From the NCBI GenBank assembly GCA_013812985.1, contig JACCSN010000116.1, positions 1 through 6,324 of the forward strand: a stretch of DNA of 6,324 nt. Direction: 5' to 3'. Of this stretch, positions 1-5,445 are shown one piece after another. Below the pieces are notes generated by a model. The model made no database searches. It worked only from the letters and a program-made list of their open reading frames with translations, and had not been told where the DNA came from. A program made the position numbers and the translations under genes. Origin of the DNA: Hyphomicrobiales bacterium. Its GTDB lineage: Bacteria; Pseudomonadota; Alphaproteobacteria; Rhizobiales; Afifellaceae. How positions within the stretch are numbered: position 1 is the stretch's first letter; each line of letters opens with the position of its first letter.

Positions 1-1220
1 CGGTCGAGCCGCGCCATTACCGGCGTCACCGTCACGCCGTGCAGGACGATCGATACCAGGATCACGGTCCCGACCACCGACCACAAATAATCCGGCCGCT
101 CAAAAGCGCCTACGCCCAGCGCATAGGCCAGGTAATAGGCCGAGCCGAGACCGCGGATGCCGTAGAACGCCATAACGCCGCGCTCCAGCCGGGAGCCGGG
201 GAATCCGATGAGCCCGATCCAGCCGGCAAGCGGGCGGACGATGAGGATCGCCGCCGCCGTGAACAGGACCGCGTTCCAATCGAGTTCCGCCAGGAGCCCT
301 CCGGCGATCGCCCCGCCGAACAGGACGAGAAGCATCATCATCAAGAGCCGCTCCATCTGCTCGATGAAGTCGTGCATGCGCTGGTGGTAATCGTGGCGCC
401 GCTCCATGGAGCGCAAGGAGAGCGCCGCGACGAAGACGGCCAGGAAACCGTAGCCGTGCAGCATCTCCGTCAGCCCATAGGTCAGGCAGGTGATCCCGAG
501 CGCCACGAAGCCGTCGCCGGTGCGCGACAGCTTCGCCCGGTTGGGGATGCGGAAGATGAGCAAGCCGAGCACGCGTCCGCAGACAAACCCGGCGGCGATG
601 CCGGCGAAAAGCTTCCAGACGACATCGACCATGAACCAGTCGCGCGCCCACTCCCAACTCGACAGGGAGGTCAGGCCGGCCAGCGCCACGGCCAGGTGAA
701 CGAAGGGAAACGCCAAGCCATCGTTCAGGCCAGCTTCCGAGGTGAGCGCGAACCGCACCTCGTCCTCCTCCTCGTCGGAATTGGGCCCGCCGACCTGGAC
801 ATCGCTCGCCAGGACGGGGTCGGTGGGGGCCAGCAGGGCGCCGAGAAGGAGCGCCGTGGGCAGGTCGAAGCCGAGAAGCGCGACGGCCAGGGCGGTCATC
901 GCGGCGATGGAGAGGAGCATCGTCGGACCGAGCAGCCGCCATGTCGCGCCCCAGCGACGCCAGCCGAACGGCCGGTCGAGCTTCAGCCCAGCGCCCATCA
1001 GCGCCACGATGACGACGAGCTCGGTGGCGCGCTCCGTCAGCTCCGGGTGTTCCAGGGGCAGCGGCGCCGCTCCCGGCACCGGCGACAGGAACAAGGCAAG
1101 GCCGATCAGGACGCAGATGATGGGGAGCGAGAGCGGCAGCTCCTTGAGGATGAGCGGCAGCCAGGCGGTCATCAGGACCACGGCGCCGAAGCCGGCGAGC
1201 ACGACGACATAGGCGTTCAT
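1..1220 (-). CDS. Cation:proton antiporter, CPA1/NhaP type (3' end beyond window)
   Basis: Inner-membrane exchanger predicted to swap Na+ or K+ for protons. One uninterrupted frame runs from an ATG at 1220 to base 1, giving about 406 residues without a stop. Hydrophobic segments follow one another over the whole length, as in the Na_H_exchanger domain. Visible CPA1 hallmarks are LLAPTDPVLASD (about residues 129-140, the unwound TDP helix), SEAGLNDG (about 160-167, with the Asn-Asp pair of the ion site) and FYGIRGLGSAYYLAYAL (about 351-367, with the conserved arginine). The protein is probably almost complete, because HGVTVTPVMARLD resembles the end of the membrane domain. No TrkA/RCK or cyclic-nucleotide domain is visible before the edge. 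The ATG at 1220 is favoured because it overlaps the stop of a short upstream ORF (ATGA) and begins directly before the first hydrophobic helix. The family is clear; the preferred ion cannot be read from the sequence. Confidence 0.9.
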   Translation of the reverse strand, partial: MNAYVVVLAGFGAVVLMTAWLPLILKELPLSLPIICVLIGLALFLSPVPGAAPLPLEHPELTERATELVVIVALMGAGLKLDRPFGWRRWGATWRLLGPTMLLSIAAMTALAVALLGFDLPTALLLGALLAPTDPVLASDVQVGGPNSDEEEDEVRFALTSEAGLNDGLAFPFVHLAVALAGLTSLSSWEWARDWFMVDVVWKLFAGIAAGFVCGRVLGLLIFRIPNRAKLSRTGDGFVALGITCLTYGLTEMLHGYGFLAVFVAALSLRSMERRHDYHQRMHDFIEQMERLLMMMLLVLFGGAIAGGLLAELDWNAVLFTAAAILIVRPLAGWIGLIGFPGSRLERGVMAFYGIRGLGSAYYLAYALGVGAFERPDYLWSVVGTVILVSIVLHGVTVTPVMARLD

Positions 1221-1309
1221 CGCCGGCGGCCGCTCGCGGGCTCGAGCGATCCGGCCTTGCCGAGGCAAGCCATGTCCGTCGGTCTGGCGGCTGCTGAGTG
1301 CGTCGGCAT
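1217..1309 (-). CDS. Short leader ORF (30 aa) coupled to the antiporter
   Basis: A 30-codon ORF starts at ATG 1309 and stops at TGA 1219-1217. The stop shares ATGA with the start of the antiporter gene. It is preceded by a perfect AGGAGG five bases before the ATG, the strongest ribosome binding site in the window, whereas the antiporter's own ATG has only a weak purine run in front of it. The peptide begins MPTHSAAARPTD and ends in GRRR. It has no hydrophobic segment and no family that I recognise. The likely role is to load ribosomes that then reinitiate on the antiporter message; the peptide itself may have no function. An alternative is that the antiporter is translated from an earlier in-frame codon and this ORF is chance, but the ribosome binding site and overlap together argue against that. 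Confidence 0.5.
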   Translation of the reverse strand: MPTHSAAARPTDMACLGKAGSLEPASGRRR

Positions 1310-1314
1310 GGGGG

Positions 1315-1320
1315 CCTCCT
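1315..1320 (-). promoter_or_regulatory. Shine-Dalgarno AGGAGG of the leader ORF
   Basis: On the minus strand AGGAGG is followed by five C residues and then the ATG at 1309. The match to the 16S anti-Shine-Dalgarno is complete and the spacing is short but workable. It is what makes the leader ORF credible and decides its start. Confidence 0.6.
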
Positions 1321-1354
1321 CGTCGGATGTGCCCCTGCCAACCATGCGCGGCGT

Positions 1355-1377
1355 TGCCGGTTCCCGGCTCACCGGCA
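1355..1377 (-). promoter_or_regulatory. Inverted repeat / possible alternative hairpins ahead of the leader ORF
   Basis: TGCCGGT at 1355-1361 pairs with ACCGGCA at 1371-1377 around a 9-base loop. A competing hairpin uses the same left arm: GCCGG 1356-1360 pairs with CCGGC 1364-1368 around a 3-base loop. The two cannot form together. The element lies between the Sel1-like gene and the leader ORF, about 35 bases before the AGGAGG. There is no T-run on either strand, so it is not a classical terminator. A regulatory role in the antiporter leader is inference; short GC-rich stems also arise by chance in such DNA. Confidence 0.3.
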
Positions 1378-1433
1378 GCCGCGCGAGCGCGAAGACTTCG
1401 TGGGTCCCGCCGCCCCGACTTAACCCGCCAGGA

Positions 1434-1682
1434 TCAGTGGCGCGAAATCCACTCCCGGGCGGCCCTGAGCGCCTGCGCGATCTGTTCCCGGCTCATCTCG
1501 CCCGCGACCTCCTCGCGATGCCGCGCGGCCATCCGGTCGCCCTTTGCGGCCGCGATGTTGAACCACTTATGCGCCTCGATCAGATCGACGCGCCCTTCCC
1601 GGCCCGCCGAAAATGCCAGGCCGCGTTCAAAGAAGCTCTCCGGCATGTCGCCCGCGGAGCTCGTCTGCATGTGTGCGCTCAT
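1434..1682 (-). CDS. Small Sel1-like repeat protein (82 aa)
   Basis: An 82-residue protein whose centre (about residues 15-52) carries one Sel1/TPR-like repeat. The signature is FFERGLAFSAGR, then VDLIEAHKWFNIAAAKGD, a two-helix unit that normally mediates protein contacts. It is followed by a charged amphipathic helix, EMSREQIAQALRAAREWI, near the C-terminus. There is no signal peptide or membrane segment, so it is probably cytoplasmic. Short proteins of this layout are widespread in Hyphomicrobiales and mostly lack an assigned function. The frame is open upstream to 1754, but ATG 1682 is preferred: an AGGGG run precedes it by about 10 bases and the extra 24 residues look like untranslated leader. 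The stop is TGA at 1436-1434. It stands alone, with about 800 gene-free bases before it and about 125 bases to the leader ORF after it. Confidence 0.8.
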   Translation of the reverse strand: MSAHMQTSSAGDMPESFFERGLAFSAGREGRVDLIEAHKWFNIAAAKGDRMAARHREEVAGEMSREQIAQALRAAREWISRH

Positions 1683-1763
1683 TGACTGCAATCCCCTGAA
1701 AATCGACGGTTGAACCCGCTTGTCTTCACGCCCCGATCTTCGGCCTTCGTGCAAAGCCCAGAG

Positions 1764-1781
1764 TTAAGGCCCATCGTTAAC
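1764..1781 (-). promoter_or_regulatory. Paired TTAA motif upstream of the Sel1-like gene (CtrA-like, wrong spacing)
   Basis: TTAA at 1764-1767 and GTTAAC at 1776-1781 lie about 80-100 bases before the ATG at 1682. Alphaproteobacterial CtrA sites are usually TTAA-N7-TTAA; here the gap is 9 bases, so this is at best an atypical site. The position and the local drop in GC fit a promoter region. No convincing -35/-10 pair was seen. Confidence 0.2.
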
Positions 1782-1913
1782 GAAACGTGACTGAAAGATT
1801 GATGAACGGTTTCAACGGCCACGCGACCTTTAGCCAACCTCCGGTAAAGATTGAACATTTCGACTTTGACGAGTTTGCGGGAAATAGCCTTGTCTTTAGA
1901 ATCGCTTCACCAA

Positions 1914-1931
1914 CGCGGCAAATTTGCCGCG
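1914..1931. repeat. Perfect 18-bp palindrome
   Basis: CGCGGCAAATTTGCCGCG reads identically on both strands, with no spacer, centred between 1922 and 1923. A 9-bp half-site with an AAATTT core is the shape expected of an operator for a dimeric DNA-binding protein. It could also be a cruciform or a chance palindrome. It lies about 230 bases upstream of the Sel1-like start. The symmetry is certain; the function is not known. Confidence 0.6.
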
Positions 1932-1964
1932 GTGCGCCGTCGGAACTGGCGCGATCCGCTCGCT

Positions 1965-1976
1965 GCGTCGCGACGC
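1965..1976. repeat. 12-bp palindrome
   Basis: GCGTCGCGACGC is a perfect 12-bp palindrome one base away from the hairpin at 1978-2000. Alone it could easily be chance in GC-rich DNA. It is listed because it belongs to a cluster of three dyads within 87 bases. Confidence 0.4.
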
Positions 1977-1977
1977 T

Positions 1978-2000
1978 GTCGCTCGTTTCGCACGAGCGAC
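1978..2000. repeat. Hairpin: 9-bp stem, 5-base loop
   Basis: GTCGCTCGT (1978-1986) and ACGAGCGAC (1992-2000) are perfect inverse complements around the loop TTCGC. The stem is stable, but no T-run follows on either strand, so it is not a canonical intrinsic terminator. It lies just past the 3' side of the RTX remnant in minus-strand sense, where an old gene's terminator or a processed RNA end would be expected. Confidence 0.5.
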
Positions 2001-2039
2001 CATGTTGAGGATAGCTGGGGTGGCAGCGGTCCGGACGGA

Positions 2040-2345
2040 ACGCCGATCCGGTTCTCGATGGAGGCGATCCGTGTCGCCCTGTCTATGTCCGCCCGACGCC
2101 GCGCCGGTCGCAAGCCTTACCCGCACGCCGGCATCGGATTGGGCGTACCTCGCCGGGTCGAGTCCGCCGCACCAAGCCTGGATATTGCTCAGGCCTCCGC
2201 CAAAGAGCGTGTCGTTGCCTGATCGTATCATCGCCGGCGCCGCCCTGAGCAGGTTGGAGACTTCCGCCGCGTTGAGGCTGTTGTTGCCGGAGGCACCGGA
2301 TAGCTCATTGCGACCGCCCACCGCGTAGAAATTGTCGTGAGCCCG
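2040..2345 (-). pseudogene. Decayed RTX (hemolysin-type calcium-binding repeat) gene fragment
   Basis: Pieces of an RTX repeat domain appear on the minus strand but in shifting frames. One frame gives FYAVGGRNELSGASGNNSLN from about 2325 and GNDTLFGGG at 2219-2193. Between them, GGAGDDTI, a textbook RTX nonapeptide, is at 2244-2221 in another frame. The first frame then gives SDAGVRVRLATGAASGG followed by GDT, ending near 2070. The expected continuation, ATRIASIENRIG, is one base out of register at about 2075-2042. This order (GGxGxDxxx repeats, then an AGVxVxLATGxASGG...GDTxxxIENxIG unit) is characteristic of secreted type I calcium-binding proteins. Intact genes of this kind run to hundreds or thousands of codons with a secretion tail; here only about 300 bases survive, with at least three frame changes and no start. 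It is best read as a remnant of a lost or transferred gene. Sequencing error is possible but would have to be repeated. Confidence 0.6.
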
Positions 2346-2479
2346 TTTCTCGCGCCAAATTAGACGTAGGACAGCGGGCGCCTCGCGCGCGGCGACCAGA
2401 GGTTGGTCAAACGCTTCCGGTTGGGGACTTAATAGGATGAGGGGTCGAGCGGCGTGTCCGGAGGGTTTCGGGACGGGCT

Positions 2480-4564
2480 CTAACTGATTTTCGCTTCCGT
2501 CAAGCGCGTGCCGAAATTCGTCCTCGCCTTGCCCCACTCGGCCCGCGAGGCGAGCTCCGGCAGGGGCAGGTGGCAGCGGATGGAGAGCCCGCTCTGCGTC
2601 ACTCTCCACGGCGGATCGATGTCCTGGCAGATGCGGCCAGGCTGCCAGGGGCAGCGGCCGGCGAAGGCGCAGGCCCCGTCGCGCCGGCCGGACTCGGTTG
2701 CCCGCGCGCCGAATCGCGCCGTTCGCCGCGGCGTCGTGACGGAAGCGATGGTCGGCACTGCCATCAGCAGGCTGTGCGTATAGGGGTGATAGGGCGGCGC
2801 GAAGATGTCCTCGTTGCGGCCGATCTCCATCAGCTGACCGCGGAACAGCACCGCCACCGTGTCCGCCAGCGACCGCACCACGGCGAGGTCATGGGAGATG
2901 AACAACATCGAGATCGCGCGCTCGGCGCGCAGCCTGCGCAGGAGCTGGATGATGTTCGCCTGGACCGACACATCCAGGGCGGAGAGGATCTCGTCACAGA
3001 GGAGCAGCTCGGGTTCGGCGATCAGCGCCCTGGCGATGGCGACGCGCTGACGCTCGCCGCCCGATAGCTGGTCCGCATAGCGCGCCGCATAACCCGCTTC
3101 GAGCTGGACATCGGAGAGAGCGCGTTCGATGCGCGCCTCGGCCTCCCTCCGCGACAGCTGAAGAAACATTTGCAGCGGGCGGCCCAAGATCTTTCCGACC
3201 GGCGCGCGCGGATTGAGCGAGGCGTCGGGGTTCTGGAACACATACTGGATGCGCCGCCGTTCGTCCGCGGTGCGGTTGCGGTACGATCCGGCCAGCGGTG
3301 CGCCGTCGAAGCGGATCGTCCCCGTCGAGGACGGCAGCAGACCGCTGACCGCCCGCGCGACGGTGGATTTGCCGCTCCCGGACTCGCCGACAAGCGCGAA
3401 AGTCTCACCCTTGCCGATGACGAAGCTGAGGTCGCGCACGGCCACGAACGGCTTGCCGGGCAGCCAACGGCCGACAAGGCCGTTCTGGCGCCCGTAAGCG
3501 AGCGTGACCTCCTGGAGCGAAAGGATCGGCTCCGGCGTCCGGTTGGGCCCGCGTAGCGCGATGACCTCGGCGGCGACCCTGCCCGCTCCGACCGCCCGCC
3601 AGCGCTGGCAGGCCACCCGGTGGTCTGGGCGAACCTCCTCCAGAAATTGTCGGCGCTCCCAACAGCTCGGCTCGCTATGGGCGCAGCGCGGCGCGAACGG
3701 GCAGCCCGGCGGCAGCTCGCGCCGGCGGAGCGCCCCCTGCAACGGCATCGCCTGCGCGGCGTTCACCGGATCGTCGATGCGCGGCACGGAGGCGACAAGG
3801 CCCTTGGTGTAAGGGTGCCGGGGCGCCCCGAACAGCTCGGCGGCGGGCGCTGTCTCCACAATGTGGCCGGCATACATGACGCCCACCCGGTCGGCGATCT
3901 GGGCGAGCACGCCGAGGTCATGCGTGACGTAAAGCATGGCCGTGCCGAGCCGCGCGCGCAGATTGACCAGGAGGCTTATGATCTGCTCCTGCGTCGTAAC
4001 GTCGAGCCCGGTGGTCGGCTCGTCGAGCACGACGAGGTCTGGCTCGCAAGCGACGGCGATGGCGATGCAGACGCGCTGCTGCTGGCCGCCGGACAGCTGG
4101 TGCGGGTAGCGCGCAAGGAGCCGGCGTGGTTCCGGCAGGCCGACGAGGTCGAACAGCTCGGCCGCGCGGTCAAACGCTTTTGCCAGGCCCTCGGCTCGCT
4201 TGTGCAGGATGAGCGTCTCGGCCACCTGACGGCCAACCCGGATGCCGGGATTGAGCGCCGTGGTCGGGTTCTGCGGCACGAAGCCGATGCGGTCGCCGCG
4301 GAGCCGGTCAAGCTCGCGGCGGCGGAGAGAAAGGAGATCCTGGCCCTGGAACAGGACCTGCCCGCCCTCCACGCGCATGTTGGGATGACGGTAGCCGAGC
4401 AGCTGCAGGCCGGCGGTCGACTTGCCGCAGCCGGATTCGCCGACGAGGCCCAGCACTTCGCCGCGCGCGATCGTGAAATCGACCCCATGCAGGACGCGCA
4501 GCCAGGAATCGGCGTCGCGGTAAGCGATCTTCAGGCCGGTGACGCGGATGACCGGTTCCGTCAT
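2480..4564 (-). CDS. Fused double ATPase of a peptide/nickel-type ABC importer (DppD-DppF-like, 694 aa)
   Basis: Cytoplasmic motor that powers import through the two permeases encoded just upstream. Two complete ABC domains lie in one chain. Domain 1: Walker A GESGCGKST 42-50, Q-loop Q98, signature LSGGQ 157-161, Walker B D181-E182, H-loop H215. Domain 2: GESGSGKST 393-401, Q444, LSGGE 500-504, D524-E525, H558. Each is followed by an oligopeptide-transporter C-terminal (oligo_HPY) tail with HPYT and four cysteines (C288, C294, C301, C319; C632, C638, C646, C664), as in DppD/DppF-type ATPases that can carry an Fe-S cluster. Both halves look catalytically intact. In domain 2 the usual DEPTSALD reads DEILSALD. 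The start is ATG 4564, overlapping the permease stop as ATGA, with a G-rich run before it; the frame is open 100 codons further, but that part overlaps the permease gene. Fused pairs are known (GsiA, YejF); substrate unassigned. Confidence 0.93.
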   Translation of the reverse strand: MTEPVIRVTGLKIAYRDADSWLRVLHGVDFTIARGEVLGLVGESGCGKSTAGLQLLGYRHPNMRVEGGQVLFQGQDLLSLRRRELDRLRGDRIGFVPQNPTTALNPGIRVGRQVAETLILHKRAEGLAKAFDRAAELFDLVGLPEPRRLLARYPHQLSGGQQQRVCIAIAVACEPDLVVLDEPTTGLDVTTQEQIISLLVNLRARLGTAMLYVTHDLGVLAQIADRVGVMYAGHIVETAPAAELFGAPRHPYTKGLVASVPRIDDPVNAAQAMPLQGALRRRELPPGCPFAPRCAHSEPSCWERRQFLEEVRPDHRVACQRWRAVGAGRVAAEVIALRGPNRTPEPILSLQEVTLAYGRQNGLVGRWLPGKPFVAVRDLSFVIGKGETFALVGESGSGKSTVARAVSGLLPSSTGTIRFDGAPLAGSYRNRTADERRRIQYVFQNPDASLNPRAPVGKILGRPLQMFLQLSRREAEARIERALSDVQLEAGYAARYADQLSGGERQRVAIARALIAEPELLLCDEILSALDVSVQANIIQLLRRLRAERAISMLFISHDLAVVRSLADTVAVLFRGQLMEIGRNEDIFAPPYHPYTHSLLMAVPTIASVTTPRRTARFGARATESGRRDGACAFAGRCPWQPGRICQDIDPPWRVTQSGLSIRCHLPLPELASRAEWGKARTNFGTRLTEAKIS

Positions 4565-5442
4565 GCGCCCCCCAGCTTGACGGTGCGCCCGAGGATGCGG
4601 GCGAGCCCCTCCGTGAAGAGGTTGAGGCCGACGACGAGCGAGGCGAGCGCCAGTCCCGGGCCGAGCACCGTGATCGGGGAGACGATCAGAAGCGCCCGGT
4701 TCTCGCTGATCATCAGGCCCCATTCCGGCGTTGGCGGCCTGAGCCCGAAGCCGAGGAAGCCGAGCGAGCCGATCAGGACCGGCGCGTAGCCGGCCCGCAG
4801 CGCGAACTCCACCAGCAGCACGCTGGAGGCGTTCGGCAGCACCTCCCGGCGGACGACCGACCACGCGCTCTCGCCGCGCAGCCGCGCCACGGTGACGAAA
4901 TCGCGGGTGGCGATCTCGATCGCCGCGACCCGCGCCATCCGCGCGATCCGCGGCGCGTAGACCAGCGCCACCACCAGCACGACGAGAACCGGATGCCCGG
5001 AGAGCTCGGGCCCGACCGATGCGATGGCGAGGAGGGCCAGCACGAGGAATGGGATGCTGATCAGGGTCTCGAGCAGCCGCTGAATCAGATTGTCGATCCA
5101 GCCCCCGACATAGCCGGAGAACAGGCCGAGCATCGCCCCGACCAGGAGGCCGAGCGCGGTTCCGGAGAGCGACAGCAGGATGACGATATGCGCGCCATGC
5201 ACGACGCGGCTCAGCACGTCGCGGCCGAGCTGGTCGACGCCGAACGGGTGCTGCCAGCTCATCCCCGATAGCGGGGGGCCGGTCCCCATCTGGGAAAAGC
5301 CGTAGGGCACCAGGAACGGCCCGACGACGGCAACGGCAAGATGCAGGATTAGGATCGCGGCGCCGATCCGGAAGCTGAGCGGCGTGCGTTTCAGCACCCG
5401 CCAGCGGTGGGCGGGAGTCGGGGCGAGATCAACGGCCGCCAT
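4561..5442 (-). CDS. ABC importer permease, DppC/OppC type (293 aa)
   Basis: Inner-membrane subunit forming half of the translocation pore of a peptide/nickel-family importer. A first membrane helix lies at about residues 24-45 after a short basic cytoplasmic N-terminus. It is followed by the OppC-type block HPFGVDQLGRDVLSR (65-79), where the family has GTDxxGRDxxSR. Further hydrophobic helices lie at about 86-108, 128-143, 151-166, and in the last 90 residues. The ATPase-contacting EAA-like loop is ARLRGESAWSVVRREVLPNA (186-205). Length is usual for the family. ATG 5442 lies 3 bases after the stop of the upstream permease gene, and its TGA (4563-4561) overlaps the ATPase start, so translation is probably coupled through all three genes. 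The substrate cannot be judged from permeases alone. Confidence 0.93.
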   Translation of the reverse strand: MAAVDLAPTPAHRWRVLKRTPLSFRIGAAILILHLAVAVVGPFLVPYGFSQMGTGPPLSGMSWQHPFGVDQLGRDVLSRVVHGAHIVILLSLSGTALGLLVGAMLGLFSGYVGGWIDNLIQRLLETLISIPFLVLALLAIASVGPELSGHPVLVVLVVALVYAPRIARMARVAAIEIATRDFVTVARLRGESAWSVVRREVLPNASSVLLVEFALRAGYAPVLIGSLGFLGFGLRPPTPEWGLMISENRALLIVSPITVLGPGLALASLVVGLNLFTEGLARILGRTVKLGGA

Positions 5443-5445
5443 CGC

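Larger units (their letters stand above)
1683..2479. other. Gene-poor region between the ABC operon and the Sel1-like gene
   Basis: About 800 bases without an intact gene that I can support. From right to left: 2479-2346 shows nothing recognisable and no clear terminator for the ABC operon; 2345-2040 is a decayed RTX-repeat segment; 2000-1914 is a cluster of dyad symmetries; 1900-1683 is less GC-rich and is the presumed control region of the Sel1-like gene. Long frames crossing this stretch on both strands have arginine-rich or mixed composition and look like by-products of base composition. Confidence 0.6.

Noticed and set aside
100..1341. Minus-strand frame of 413 codons covering most of the antiporter
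   Set aside because: The product is dominated by Arg, Ala and Pro with no hydrophobic helices. The neighbouring frame encodes the antiporter with all its motifs.
39..1685. Very long plus-strand frame (548 codons) opposite the antiporter and Sel1-like genes
   Set aside because: Its translation is charged, low-complexity and without domains, while the opposite strand has clear CPA1 and Sel1 motifs. It is a mirror of GC-rich codon use.
1787..2008. Plus-strand frame of 73 codons in the gene-poor region, GTG at 1787 or ATG at 1802
   Set aside because: Its first half looks fairly protein-like, but there is no good ribosome binding site, no family I recognise, codon use unlike the neighbours, and it runs through the dyad cluster. 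Conservation in relatives would be needed to revive it.
2400..2479. Possible terminator after the ABC operon
   Set aside because: Only a 4-bp imperfect pairing (GTCC/GGAC) was found after the stop, with no T-run, so no terminator is called.
1896..2609. Minus-strand frame of 237 codons overlapping the ATPase 3' end
   Set aside because: It starts inside the ATPase gene in another frame and contains only part of the RTX motifs, with the rest in different frames. It is better described as a decayed remnant than as a gene.
3599..3610. GCCAGCGCTGGC palindrome inside the ATPase gene
   Set aside because: It lies in coding sequence between the two ATPase domains. A 12-bp palindrome is not surprising at this GC content.
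3620..4789. Plus-strand frame of 389 codons opposite the fused ATPase
   Set aside because: It lies antisense to intact Walker and signature motifs, and its own product shows no recognisable domain.
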